Positions 1 through 7,803 of a DNA stretch of 64,000 bases are shown piece after piece. The position numbers and the translations under genes were made by a program. This DNA is from Litoribacillus peritrichatus. Its GTDB lineage: Bacteria > Pseudomonadota > Gammaproteobacteria > Pseudomonadales > Litoribrevibacteraceae. How positions within the stretch are numbered: the first letter of the stretch is position 1; each line of letters opens with the position of its first letter. The DNA is taken from NCBI RefSeq assembly GCF_039537985.1, contig NZ_BAABBN010000012.1, positions 558,001-622,000 of the forward strand, in the 5' to 3' direction. The notes under the pieces are model-generated. The model was not told the origin of the DNA, made no database searches, and saw only the letters and a list, made by a program, of their open reading frames with translations.

Positions 1-2
1 CA

Positions 3-1307
3 CTCACCCGCAGTTTCCGCTCATCAACGCGCGGCTTGGCAAGGCTAAACAACACCCCTAAAGGTTTGCTGATTGCCTACTCCACCTCACCAGGGGAAGT
101 CGCACTGGACGGCGATGGCCGAAACAGCCCCTATGCAAAAAGCCTGATTCACGCCATTCAAACAAAAAATCAACACGTATTACTGACCTTCCAAGCCATA
201 GCAAACGCTGTGCAATCAGAAACAAAAGGCGCTCAAGTGCCCTGGATATCTTCCTCGCTGACTCGAAATTTTTTCTTTTCCCAAACGCACGAGCAACAAC
301 CAATAATCACCACAACCATTGCAAAAACAGCCAATGATTCAACGTTGCTCAAATCGCCGAAGCAGCCCACCAAGCCGTCTACGATAGCAAAACCTAAACC
401 ATCATTGGCCGCCATAGAAACCATAGAAAAGCCTTATGAATTACCGCAAGATCAATACCACTGGAAAATCCAACAAGATATTTTGACCGACTCATCCTTA
501 GGGCCCAAGCTGGTGTTGATCCCGGCAGGTGAATTTATCATGGGGTCGGATGAAACCTCAAAACACGAAAAGCCCGAGCACTCAGTGAATATTCATCGGC
601 CTTTTTGGGTATCCATTCACGAAATCAGCTTTCAGCAATACGACCTCTTTTCCCTACAAACCCAACAACGCTTACCCAAAGCTCAATGGGGACGCGGGCC
701 ACAACCGGTGATCAACGTGTCCTGGCAGGATGCCCACGCTTACACCCTTTGGCTGAGCGAACAAACCGGCCGCAACTACCGCTTACCGAGCGAATCGGAG
801 TGGGAGTATTTCGCCAGAGCCACCACCACATCACGATATTACTGGGGCAATGAGCTCGCTCAATGCTCCGCCTTGCCCTTGAGCCGAATCGATCAATCAC
901 GAGGCTTTCAAAAAAACGAGATTCACCCATGCGCTCAAACGTTGAAACAAAAGCAGCGTATCCTGGCGAATTGCCGACATTGTTTTTCCTGGGTTAAAAC
1001 GGGTAAGACGTTTCCCGTTAACAGCTATCAACCCAATGCATTCGGGTTATTCAATGCCTTGGGCAACGTCGCGGAATACACACAAGATTGCTGGCGCCCG
1101 AATTACTATGGCGCGCCCTCCGATCATTCAGCGTATGAACGCAACAACTGCTCACAAAGAGTGGTTAGAGGCGGCCACTGGAACTCGGCTCACAATGAAA
1201 TTCAAGTCACTTCCCGACAACCAGTCAAAATAAGCACCAAGTCTGATCAGGTAGGCTTCCGTGTAGTCAGAGAGAATGAGCGTTCAAACCATAAGACCGA
1301 CTTTTAA
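3..1307 (+). CDS. Caspase-like / SUMF1 (formylglycine-generating-enzyme fold) fusion protein, 5' truncated
   Basis: The reading frame is open to the left edge, so the gene begins outside the window; the TTG at 36 is internal. The first ~85 visible residues match the C-terminal part of bacterial caspase-like (peptidase C14) domains: FRSSTRGLA, then LLIAYSTSPGEVALDG and GRNSPYAKSL. The catalytic His and Cys would lie upstream and cannot be seen. A low-complexity Thr/Lys/Pro linker follows (about residues 85-150 from position 36). After it comes a complete SUMF1-type domain (about 155-420) with IPAGEFIMGS, NVSWQDAHAY, RLPSESEWEYFARA, FGLFNALGNVAEYTQD, RVVRGGHW and VGFRVVRE. Family knowledge: such fusions are predicted bacterial proteases or signalling proteins, and the SUMF1 fold is often non-enzymatic there. 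The substrate is unknown. A hairpin overlaps the stop codon. Confidence 0.85.
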   Translation, partial: LTRSFRSSTRGLARLNNTPKGLLIAYSTSPGEVALDGDGRNSPYAKSLIHAIQTKNQHVLLTFQAIANAVQSETKGAQVPWISSSLTRNFFFSQTHEQQPIITTTIAKTANDSTLLKSPKQPTKPSTIAKPKPSLAAIETIEKPYELPQDQYHWKIQQDILTDSSLGPKLVLIPAGEFIMGSDETSKHEKPEHSVNIHRPFWVSIHEISFQQYDLFSLQTQQRLPKAQWGRGPQPVINVSWQDAHAYTLWLSEQTGRNYRLPSESEWEYFARATTTSRYYWGNELAQCSALPLSRIDQSRGFQKNEIHPCAQTLKQKQRILANCRHCFSWVKTGKTFPVNSYQPNAFGLFNALGNVAEYTQDCWRPNYYGAPSDHSAYERNNCSQRVVRGGHWNSAHNEIQVTSRQPVKISTKSDQVGFRVVRENERSNHKTDF

Positions 1308-1329
1308 ATGGCTTAATCAAAGTCGGTTT
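1296..1329 (+). terminator. Hairpin overlapping the stop of the caspase/SUMF1 gene
   Basis: The arms ACCGACTTT (1296-1304) and AAAGTCGGT (1319-1327) form a perfect 9-bp stem with a 14-nt loop. Only a short T-rich tail follows. It spans the stop codon at 1305-1307 and probably ends this transcript ahead of the convergent HigBA genes. Confidence 0.6.
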
Positions 1330-1354
1330 CCTTACTAGGTATAAACCAATCTCT

Positions 1355-1660
1355 CTATGCCGCTTCCACTTTCATTGTGAGCTGATGGTTTTCGTAAACA
1401 GGCTTGAACCGGAAGCCAAGGCGGAACAGACAAGTCATTAACAAGTCAATTGAGAATTTTTCAATATGACCATTCAACAAGTTACTGGTTCGCGGCTGTG
1501 TCAGTCCAATTTTATCCGCAAACTCGCCCTTACCCAGGCCACTATCGTTGAAGATATCGCGTATTACGATCATTAAATCAGCACGGGTCTGTAGCTCATT
1601 CGCTTCTTCTTTGTCATCCGTAACAGCATCAAAAATGTTATCGAACTTTATTGAAGACAT
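1355..1660 (-). CDS. XRE-family antitoxin (HigA-like)
   Basis: This 101-residue protein carries an XRE-type helix-turn-helix at about residues 38-75 (FADKIGLTQPRTSNLLNG). It resembles the small HigA-like antitoxins that follow HigB-type toxins. The toxin gene lies immediately upstream on the same strand (1739-2074), which gives the toxin-first order usual for HigBA. By family, it should neutralise the toxin and repress the operon. The 78-bp AT-rich spacer between the two genes holds a perfect palindrome (1714-1739), so this gene may also have its own regulated promoter. The call rests on the HTH and on the gene order. Confidence 0.8.
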   Translation of the reverse strand: MSSIKFDNIFDAVTDDKEEANELQTRADLMIVIRDIFNDSGLGKGEFADKIGLTQPRTSNLLNGHIEKFSIDLLMTCLFRLGFRFKPVYENHQLTMKVEAA

Positions 1661-1713
1661 TACCTAAACCTCAATTTTTTATATATCAGTATTAATATAT
1701 TATCACCAACCTC

Positions 1714-1739
1714 AAAATATATCACTAATGATATATTTT
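1714..1739. promoter_or_regulatory. Perfect palindrome in the toxin-antitoxin spacer, candidate operator
   Basis: AAAATATATC (1714-1723), a 6-nt spacer, then GATATATTTT (1730-1739): a perfect 10-6-10 inverted repeat between the toxin stop and the antitoxin start. A second, imperfect AT-rich repeat lies at about 1678-1702. On the minus strand no long T-run follows, so an operator or internal antitoxin promoter seems more likely than a terminator. Confidence 0.45.
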
Positions 1740-2074
1740 TATTCTCCAATTTCTTTCATCATCTGCTTATGGCGCTTCTTCGCTGTATCCATAGCCTTAC
1801 GATCAACGCCATTGGTTGTCTTGGTGAACGCATGTAGGACATAGACAGCATCACCGAACTTAGCGACATAGACGGTACGGAAAGCCGGACGACCGTTTTC
1901 AATTAATTCTATGGCTCCCACCCCTACACTCTCAGCGATATACTTAAATTTGGAGAAAGGCTCTTTGCCTTTACATACAGTATTCAAGTCCAAAGCAAAG
2001 CGCTTCTGAATATGTTCTGGAAGTCCTTTAAATTCTTTTAACGCTTGTTTATTAATGAACCGTATTTCTTTCAT
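1739..2074 (-). CDS. RelE/HigB-type toxin (phage Gp49-like)
   Basis: This 111-residue basic protein begins MKEIRFINKQALKEFKGLP and contains the region GRPAFRTVYVAKFGDAVYVL followed by HAFTKTTNGVD and a Lys/Arg-rich tail. This matches the phage-derived Gp49-like/HigB branch of the RelE superfamily, which cleaves mRNA on the ribosome. The length is normal for the family and the frame is intact. The HTH antitoxin follows on the same strand after 78 bp. The pair sits in an accessory patch beside an RHS remnant and a second toxin-antitoxin pair, which fits horizontal acquisition. Confidence 0.8.
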   Translation of the reverse strand: MKEIRFINKQALKEFKGLPEHIQKRFALDLNTVCKGKEPFSKFKYIAESVGVGAIELIENGRPAFRTVYVAKFGDAVYVLHAFTKTTNGVDRKAMDTAKKRHKQMMKEIGE

Positions 2075-2134
2075 AGAATCACTTTAAATGCTCAGGAATT
2101 CTCACTCTTGAAAATCCTCCCTTTAAAACAACTT

Positions 2135-2476
2135 CTAGTTCTCGCTATGAGGTCGAACTTTAATTTCTAACGCCCTCTTTTGTTTAATAGCCGTCGCGTT
2201 CTTCAAATCAGTCCATCCTGCACCGTAATCGTAAAGCCCTTTGCTAAGGCTATCTCTGTAACTTGATACAGTCGCACAATATAGGTTTGTGCGGGAACGC
2301 ATTCTTTCACAGGAAATAAAGCTGTTCAAAACATAACATTTCATAAGTCCATATTCACGAATCAGTACGCAATATTTGCACACCGATAGGTTACGAAACA
2401 AATTCCTCGGCGCCTGCACCAACGGATCAGCACTCAGGAGTCGGCCAATCAGAGGATCGTAAACCCGCCCGCTCAT
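2135..2476 (-). pseudogene. RHS repeat-associated core fragment with a divergent tail (remnant)
   Basis: The frame opens with MSGRVYDPLIGRLLSADPLV and QAPRN, the hallmark of the RHS repeat-associated core region just before the variable C-terminal toxin. It lacks the thousands of upstream bases of YD repeats. After the core fragment the sequence changes to unrelated Cys-rich residues with no recognisable toxin domain. The ATG used here corresponds to an internal Met of RHS proteins, so this is most likely a decayed 3' end and not a functional gene. A second copy of the same core lies at 3832-3999. Confidence 0.6.
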
Positions 2477-2478
2477 AT
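2401..2478. repeat. RHS-core direct repeat, copy 1
   Basis: This ~78-bp segment is repeated in the same orientation at 3923-3999 with six mismatches and one single-base indel that I could count by eye. The two copies flank the HTH/PIN toxin-antitoxin pair. Confidence 0.8.
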
Positions 2479-2579
2479 GCCTTTGATCTTAATAAGAACT
2501 CTTAGTAGCTATTTAAATTGACTTATTTTCGAATATTTCGAATAATTAAAATCAGAGACTAAGAATAGAGATAAAGACC

Positions 2580-3035
2580 ATGCAACAATTACAGGATCAT
2601 CTTCCCTCTGCGGAGGAATCTGCGTTAGCAAAAATATGCAGTCGAGAGCTTTCTGCGATCCTTGAAAGTGGCGTTGATACACAAACATTGCTTATTACCG
2701 ATCCATCGTCTGAACAACATCAGGTTCAAGTGCCTAGCTCGGCATTAAGACTCTTAGTGGATGTATTAACGGAACTAGGTGAAGGAAACACTGTTAAGCT
2801 AATACCTGTACATGCAGAATTAACCACGCAAGAAGCAGCCGATATGCTGAATGTATCCCGACCAACATTCATCAAGTTATTAGATGAAGACACGATTCCA
2901 TATACACGAACAGGCAACCGAAGAAAGGTTAAGTTTGCTGATGTGAAAGCCTACAAAGACAATCTAGAACAACAACGGCTCACTACATTAGAAGAGCTGT
3001 CTGAATTGGATCAGGATCTAGGCTTGGGTTACTAA
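2580..3035 (+). CDS. Excisionase-type HTH antitoxin of a PIN toxin module
   Basis: This 151-residue protein has an excisionase/MerR-like DNA-binding domain at about residues 80-130, seen as LTTQEAADMLNVSRPTFIKL followed by YTRTGNRRKVKFADV. The stop codon overlaps the start of the PIN gene by one base (TAATG), so the two are translationally coupled. Proteins of this layout commonly act as antitoxins for PIN-domain toxins of about 190 residues. The N-terminal ~75 residues are acidic and may hold the toxin-binding part (inference). The pair lies between two RHS-core direct repeats. Confidence 0.8.
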   Translation: MQQLQDHLPSAEESALAKICSRELSAILESGVDTQTLLITDPSSEQHQVQVPSSALRLLVDVLTELGEGNTVKLIPVHAELTTQEAADMLNVSRPTFIKLLDEDTIPYTRTGNRRKVKFADVKAYKDNLEQQRLTTLEELSELDQDLGLGY

Positions 3036-3607
3036 TGAGTTCTAACTTTACTGTCGTTTACGATGCCTGCGTTCTTTATCCTGCACCTCTTCGCAGTTTA
3101 TTGATGTACCTAGCTCTGTCTGATCAGTTCAGAGCTCGATGGACAAATGACATCCATGATGAATGGATTCGTAACCTTTTGAAGCAGAGAGCAGATATTG
3201 ACCCTGCTAAGTTGGAACGAGTCCGTGAGTTGATGAATCGAAATGTACCTGGTTGTTTGGTCGAAGGCTATCGAGATCTAATCCCTTCGATTGAACTGCC
3301 AGATCAGGACGATAGACACGTTGTAGCCGCTGCTATTCAAACACGTGCGGAAGCTATTATAACCTTCAACTTGAAAGACTTTCCTGATGAGGCCTTAGCC
3401 CCGTATAACTTGAAGGCTATACATCCAGATGACTTCATCATGGATCTATGCGACTTAAATATTGCTTCAGTACTTCAAGCTGCTCAACGTCAAAGAGCAA
3501 GCCTTAAAAATCCACCGTTCACTGCTGAAGAATATTTAGATTTACTACTGAGACAGCAGTTGCCTCAAACAGTTTCTCGCTTGAAGCAGCTTAAATGGAT
3601 GCTCTAA
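3035..3607 (+). CDS. PIN-domain ribonuclease toxin
   Basis: A 190-residue PIN domain. The expected acidic residues are visible: VVYDACVLYP near the N-terminus, the acidic DIHDEW segment at about 40-45, DQDDRHVVAAA at about 92-102 and ITFNLKDFP at about 110-118. These positions normally bind Mg2+ for RNA cleavage. The C-terminal ~60 residues form an additional helical part typical of this long PIN subgroup. The gene starts on the last base of the HTH antitoxin stop codon. Family knowledge: such toxins act as RNases that are neutralised by the cognate antitoxin. The RNA target is unknown. Confidence 0.85.
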   Translation: MSSNFTVVYDACVLYPAPLRSLLMYLALSDQFRARWTNDIHDEWIRNLLKQRADIDPAKLERVRELMNRNVPGCLVEGYRDLIPSIELPDQDDRHVVAAAIQTRAEAIITFNLKDFPDEALAPYNLKAIHPDDFIMDLCDLNIASVLQAAQRQRASLKNPPFTAEEYLDLLLRQQLPQTVSRLKQLKWML

Positions 3608-3831
3608 GAGAATTATAAATAATTTACTGAAGGTCTCAGACCCAACTAATTAAAATTCTTTAGTCGTATTGATAATCGTATTGCCTCAAAAGTGAGGTGG
3701 TCTAATAGGTTTGTACAGTCCAGTTAAGGATAATAATCCAAACTGGAGTTAGTAAATATGACCACAAGAAAGAAAGTTAGTACCAACGGTCTAGATATTT
3801 TCTAATGCAACAGACTCACCAGACCAATCCC
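3608..3831. other. Non-coding stretch, possible insertion-sequence remnant
   Basis: No gene is visible. At 3758 a short frame begins MTTRKKVS and stops after 15 codons; it looks like the start of an IS3-type OrfA, preceded by a TGAGGTGGTC-type sequence at about 3692 that could be an IS end. The evidence is weak. With the RHS-core copy beside it, the stretch looks like mobile-element debris. Confidence 0.3.
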
Positions 3832-4005
3832 ATGTGAAGGGGTTATACCAGGGCATACCAACTCGGATCAGTCAAACTAAAAGGGTTATTCATCACATAC
3901 GAATAACGGTTAAAGCTCTGAGAATTCCCCGGCGCCTGCACCAACAGACCGGCACTCAGGAATCGGCCATCAGAGGATCGTAAACCCGCCCACTCATATC
4001 TATTA
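3832..4005 (-). pseudogene. RHS repeat-associated core remnant, frameshifted, copy 2
   Basis: On the minus strand this reads DMSGRVYDPL, then a one-base deletion shifts the frame to RFLSAGLLVQAPGN, continuing as QSFNRYSYVMNNPFSLTDPS before a stop. This is the conserved RHS core tail, with no upstream RHS body and no downstream toxin. It shares 77-78 bp with 2401-2478 and abuts the 3' end of the DUF4384 gene. Confidence 0.75.
3923..3999. repeat. RHS-core direct repeat, copy 2
   Basis: Same orientation as 2401-2478. Together the two copies bracket the ~1.4-kb segment that carries the HTH/PIN toxin-antitoxin genes. Confidence 0.8.
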
Positions 4006-4013
4006 GTCCAGAC

Positions 4014-5447
4014 CTAATCAGAGGCGCGTTTTGCAAAAGTATGAAACGTAATGACCGATTCCACAGAACTTAAACCGTCTTCTTTTTTTCTTTTTTTCAC
4101 CAACCCCCGCGTAGTTGCCACCCCCGTCGCAAGGTCATTGGCTACCACCCAATAGCGTCCATCCCAGTAATGACCGGGAATTAGCTGTAAAGGCTTGTTC
4201 TTATATGCAAGCACTTGCAACCCCTCCAGGCCATAAGGCGGTTCAACCTGAAACTCACCCATTGAAACCCAACGATTAGCATCATCCAGATTCACGTATT
4301 GAATAAATTTGTTGTTATCCGGGGCGTCCTGTAGCTCCAAAAGGTAACTTTTTTCACCTAACGCATTTTTGGTATGGCCAACGATATAAAAATACCCAGG
4401 CTGGTTTAATTTCACGAATAGCTCCACGACCTCCCCTTCCACAAACGAAAGATCTCTCAGCCCTTTATTGGTTTGTATGCTCACCTGAAAGTCAGAACTC
4501 ACCACATACCCGGAATGTAATAACTGATCAAAATTCACCGTCTGAGGCTGGTAACTCATGCCCTCGTACACGGCGGGTATCAACTCCGCCACCTCTGTAC
4601 TGATGATGTCACCCATTCGATTGGTTAACACATACGACACCGTCATCCCCGATGAGTGTACGAGATATTCGCCTCGTAAAAAGTGGTCTGCATTTGCGTA
4701 ACTGGTGGACAGCCCCGCCATTGCGGCCTGCATATGCAACTTGAGCTGGTTGGAAAACTGAGTTATTTCTCGTGAATTAACGGGCGTGGCCGGCGCTAAA
4801 TACACATTATGCTTAACGCCCTTATTTTTAGCTTTGTCTATGACCCCTTTTAATAACTGTTTTGCCGCAAAACTCAGGCTGGTTGCTTTTTGTTGGTGCT
4901 TTAATAGCAGGCTTTGCAAGTGCGCTTTTTCAACGGCAAGAAACAAGGACTGAGCCGCTTGGGCATCCAACAGTCCAAGTACCTTATGAAGCTGAGACCA
5001 ATAATGCACCTTATTCAACAATTCGTTGAGTGTTTCAACTCGCGTCGCTTGATCTAACGTTCCAAGCAAGCTCTGCGTGTTTTCAATCTCCCTTTTCAAC
5101 TGAGTTAAAAGTTGGACATACAACGGAGCCGAGTGACTGCTATCCAAAACCCCATGACACATAACCTCTGTCTGCTTGGGAAAGCAATTCACCTGAGCAC
5201 CTAAGATCGGTAAATTCGTCGACATTTTTGTAGTGGAGGTGGCAGATACACCTTTCCGGCTGTCCGAAACACTGACGGATTCGCTTTCGATATGAACAAA
5301 CAGCGCACTTGCCAGCTCCACCAAAACCTGTTCTTTCGCCTGTTCTTGCCCATGCGCCATAGCTTTTGCAGAATAAATTTCTGCACTGGCCAGACACGGC
5401 AATACACTGAAAAAACAGACAAGGAGCGATAAAAAACCAAAGCGCAT
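4014..5447 (-). CDS. Secreted LPP20-like / DUF4384 protein
   Basis: Taking the ATG at 5447 (a GGGAGG lies upstream) gives 477 residues with a clear signal peptide, MRFGFLSLLVCFFSVLPCLA then SA. Residues ~25-110 look like an LPP20-type lipoprotein domain, although no lipobox Cys is seen at the cleavage site. The C-terminal third (about 325-440) resembles DUF4384: FVEGEVVELFVKLNQPGYFY and YGLEGLQVLAYKNKPLQ. DUF4384 proteins are often encoded near caspase-like proteases, and one lies ~2.7 kb away beyond the toxin-antitoxin insert. The role is unknown; an envelope location is inferred from the signal peptide. Confidence 0.75.
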   Translation of the reverse strand: MRFGFLSLLVCFFSVLPCLASAEIYSAKAMAHGQEQAKEQVLVELASALFVHIESESVSVSDSRKGVSATSTTKMSTNLPILGAQVNCFPKQTEVMCHGVLDSSHSAPLYVQLLTQLKREIENTQSLLGTLDQATRVETLNELLNKVHYWSQLHKVLGLLDAQAAQSLFLAVEKAHLQSLLLKHQQKATSLSFAAKQLLKGVIDKAKNKGVKHNVYLAPATPVNSREITQFSNQLKLHMQAAMAGLSTSYANADHFLRGEYLVHSSGMTVSYVLTNRMGDIISTEVAELIPAVYEGMSYQPQTVNFDQLLHSGYVVSSDFQVSIQTNKGLRDLSFVEGEVVELFVKLNQPGYFYIVGHTKNALGEKSYLLELQDAPDNNKFIQYVNLDDANRWVSMGEFQVEPPYGLEGLQVLAYKNKPLQLIPGHYWDGRYWVVANDLATGVATTRGLVKKRKKEDGLSSVESVITFHTFAKRASD

Positions 5448-5634
5448 AGTCGACTCAGAGCCTCCCAAAAACCAATCTTATTTCTGAAGTATATACCGCC
5501 ATTCACCGCCTATAATTTCATTTAGGTTGTGGCCATGCGTCACTAAAAAACATTTCTCAACAGAAAAGTAATGTACTTAATCCCAGTGCATTATAAAATG
5601 CCCCCAAAATTGATGCCCTTAAAAGGATTTAAAT

Positions 5635-6975
5635 ATGCGTAAGTCTCTCTTAGTTTCGGCCATTGCTATCGCCGCTGTTGGCGCTGCCAGCCCTTGGGTT
5701 ATGGGAACCATTGCCGAAGACCAGTACATTCAATCTGTTGAGCTGATTCAACAGGAAGAAAATGAATTTTTTAAAGTCACAGGCACGTCATTTGAACGAG
5801 GCTACGCAGACTCGAAAGCGCTTATAAAAATCACATACACGATGCCTGATACGGAAATTCCACCATTTTCATTTGTGATCGAGTCCGAGCTTCAACACTT
5901 ACCCATTTCGGTAACGGATCAAGGCACGTACTTTTTTGAAATCACATCTAAAGACCGGATTTACCTGGAAGGCATCCCTGAAGACATGCAAGCCTTCATA
6001 GATGAGCACCTTGGCGGCTCACTGCTGACCGGCAACAGCCACATCAACCTGCTTGGCAACGGCGGCACCGAATTAAAGACGCACGAAGTCAACTTCGAAG
6101 ACCCGGATACACAGTCCACTGTTCAGGTAAAACCTCTAACCATCAACATTGATGGGGATATGGCGAGCATTAATGGCACCGCCCAGTTAAACTTACCATC
6201 GCTGATCATCCAAGATCAGGAAGGCTCTCTGGAAATGAAAGCCTTCGTCATTGACTCCACGTTTGCTCAACATGAGTCCGGAATGAACACAGGCACCTCT
6301 GTACTGAACATCAGCGAAATGAACGTGTTCTCACCAGCGGGTCCAATCAACCTGACCAACATCGGTTTGGATACCGTGTCCGAAGTCGTAAACGACAAGC
6401 TCAACACTAAGATGAGCTACAGCGTTGCAAAAATCCAGGCACCTTTCCCGATCAGTGCTGCCCGCTACGATATCGAGCTGAACGGCCTGACTCAAAAATC
6501 ACTTGAGATGTTTGAAGAGCTGAACGAAAAGTCCGAAGAGTTCATGCCGGCGTCTTTCTCAAACGATCCTTTCTTCAAAGACTTGTTAGAAGCAACGCTC
6601 CAACCTGGGCTTGAACTGAATCAGGAAATGGAAATTTCTGCCTTTGGCGGCCAGTTGTTTGCCGATTTAGACGTAGCTTTCACAGGCGTTGAAGGTGTTG
6701 AGTTAATGCAATTGGCATCGCCGGATTTGGCACCAAAAGCGTTCAAAGCAAACTTCATCGCCAGAGCGGATAACGAAGCCATCCTTAGCACGCCTGCCGC
6801 GCCTATGATTGCCCAGTTTATTGAGCAAGGTTTCGTAAAACAAACCGACAAAGAAGTGTCTACAGAAATCAAACTGGTTGACGGTAAATTAACGGTCAAT
6901 GAGCAAGAAATTCCGCTGGAATCCGTGATTCAAGGCATCATGATGAAAATGGCTGAAGACGAGCAAGTCCAGTAA
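5635..6975 (+). CDS. DUF945 (YdgA-type) family protein
   Basis: 446 residues with an N-terminal hydrophobic anchor (KSLLVSAIAIAAVGAASPWV) and the long beta-rich periplasmic body typical of DUF945/YdgA proteins. Features of that family seen here are a G-x-W/P segment after the anchor, repeated N-G-T and T-x-L-N strands, and an acidic C-terminus (MKMAEDEQVQ). A good ribosome-binding site (AAGGA) precedes the ATG. The start is divergent from the DUF4384 gene, so both promoters lie in the 187-bp gap. An intrinsic terminator follows. The biochemical function of the family is not established. Confidence 0.8.
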   Translation: MRKSLLVSAIAIAAVGAASPWVMGTIAEDQYIQSVELIQQEENEFFKVTGTSFERGYADSKALIKITYTMPDTEIPPFSFVIESELQHLPISVTDQGTYFFEITSKDRIYLEGIPEDMQAFIDEHLGGSLLTGNSHINLLGNGGTELKTHEVNFEDPDTQSTVQVKPLTINIDGDMASINGTAQLNLPSLIIQDQEGSLEMKAFVIDSTFAQHESGMNTGTSVLNISEMNVFSPAGPINLTNIGLDTVSEVVNDKLNTKMSYSVAKIQAPFPISAARYDIELNGLTQKSLEMFEELNEKSEEFMPASFSNDPFFKDLLEATLQPGLELNQEMEISAFGGQLFADLDVAFTGVEGVELMQLASPDLAPKAFKANFIARADNEAILSTPAAPMIAQFIEQGFVKQTDKEVSTEIKLVDGKLTVNEQEIPLESVIQGIMMKMAEDEQVQ

Positions 6976-7006
6976 TTCCAGTGCTTTAACGTAAGCCAGC
7001 TCTAGA

Positions 7007-7039
7007 ATCCCGCCCTGAATTTCAGCGCGGGATTTTTTT
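7007..7039 (+). terminator. Intrinsic terminator after the DUF945 gene
   Basis: A GC-rich stem, ATCCCGC paired with GCGGGAT, is followed by seven T residues, 32 bp after the stop codon. Confidence 0.9.
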
Positions 7040-7104
7040 GATTCGTTCGATTACTGCTTATTTCTGCTGATCAGTTCGATTGACTAAGCCTACTGATCGT
7101 AATT

Positions 7105-7539
7105 CTACTGATTGATCGCGGCTTTCAATGTTTGAGCTGACACCGGTTTATTCTGACTCAACACTTCCCGACCGTCCGAGGAAAACACCATGACTTTAAA
7201 ACTCGTACCCTTCAAGATGCTTTGAGCCGTCGCTTTGTCCGTATAATACCCCTGACCAGACTCCTCATCGGATAACGAAGAAACAGTGATTAATTGCATG
7301 GCTTCGGCATTTAAGCCATTCAAAACTTCCCACTGTTTTTGATAATTCGAGTTACTGCCTTTGTCTCCAGCTACGATTACTGTGGATACGTTGAGTTCAA
7401 CGCCATAATCTTCAGACAGTTGTTTAGAAATGTTCTCAGTAGAGAACGCATTTTTTCCTAAAAAGAACTCATACCCAAAAGACATCGGCGATAAAATAAT
7501 CAGTATCAAAATGAGTTTCGTTTTTAACAATGAATACAC
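7105..7539 (-). CDS. Small secreted protein, DUF4174-like
   Basis: 144 residues with a signal peptide (LLKTKLILILIILSPMSFG). The C-terminal half, FKVMVFSSDGREVLSQNKPV followed by SAQTLKAAI, resembles the end of DUF4174 proteins, where a strand, a D-G turn and a helix close a thioredoxin-like fold. No CxxC pair is present, so redox activity is unlikely. It converges on the DUF945 gene, from which it is separated by the terminator. The family call is tentative; the export signal is clear. Confidence 0.6.
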   Translation of the reverse strand: MYSLLKTKLILILIILSPMSFGYEFFLGKNAFSTENISKQLSEDYGVELNVSTVIVAGDKGSNSNYQKQWEVLNGLNAEAMQLITVSSLSDEESGQGYYTDKATAQSILKGTSFKVMVFSSDGREVLSQNKPVSAQTLKAAINQ

Positions 7540-7803
7540 GTTATATCCCTATATAAGTTGTTATTTTTAATAAGTAATTCAGCGTACACATGAAACCTTT
7601 TTCATAAAAAAGACGATATTAACTGCGTCACAGAAACCCAACACCAACCCGTTAAAAACGCGTCTTAAAATTATTAGAACAACGATCAACCCAATACCCC
7701 ACTCAGTTGCTCCGCCAGCCAAGCAAAGTCCGCTGCTCTCAACTACTATCAAATAAAGGCTATTTTTCAATCAATTCTAAGCAAATAGTATTGAGTATCA
7801 CCC

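Noticed and set aside
7579..7770. 63-codon minus-strand frame upstream of the DUF4174-like gene
   Set aside because: Poor start and no domain; it occupies the promoter region of the divergent ankyrin lipoprotein gene.
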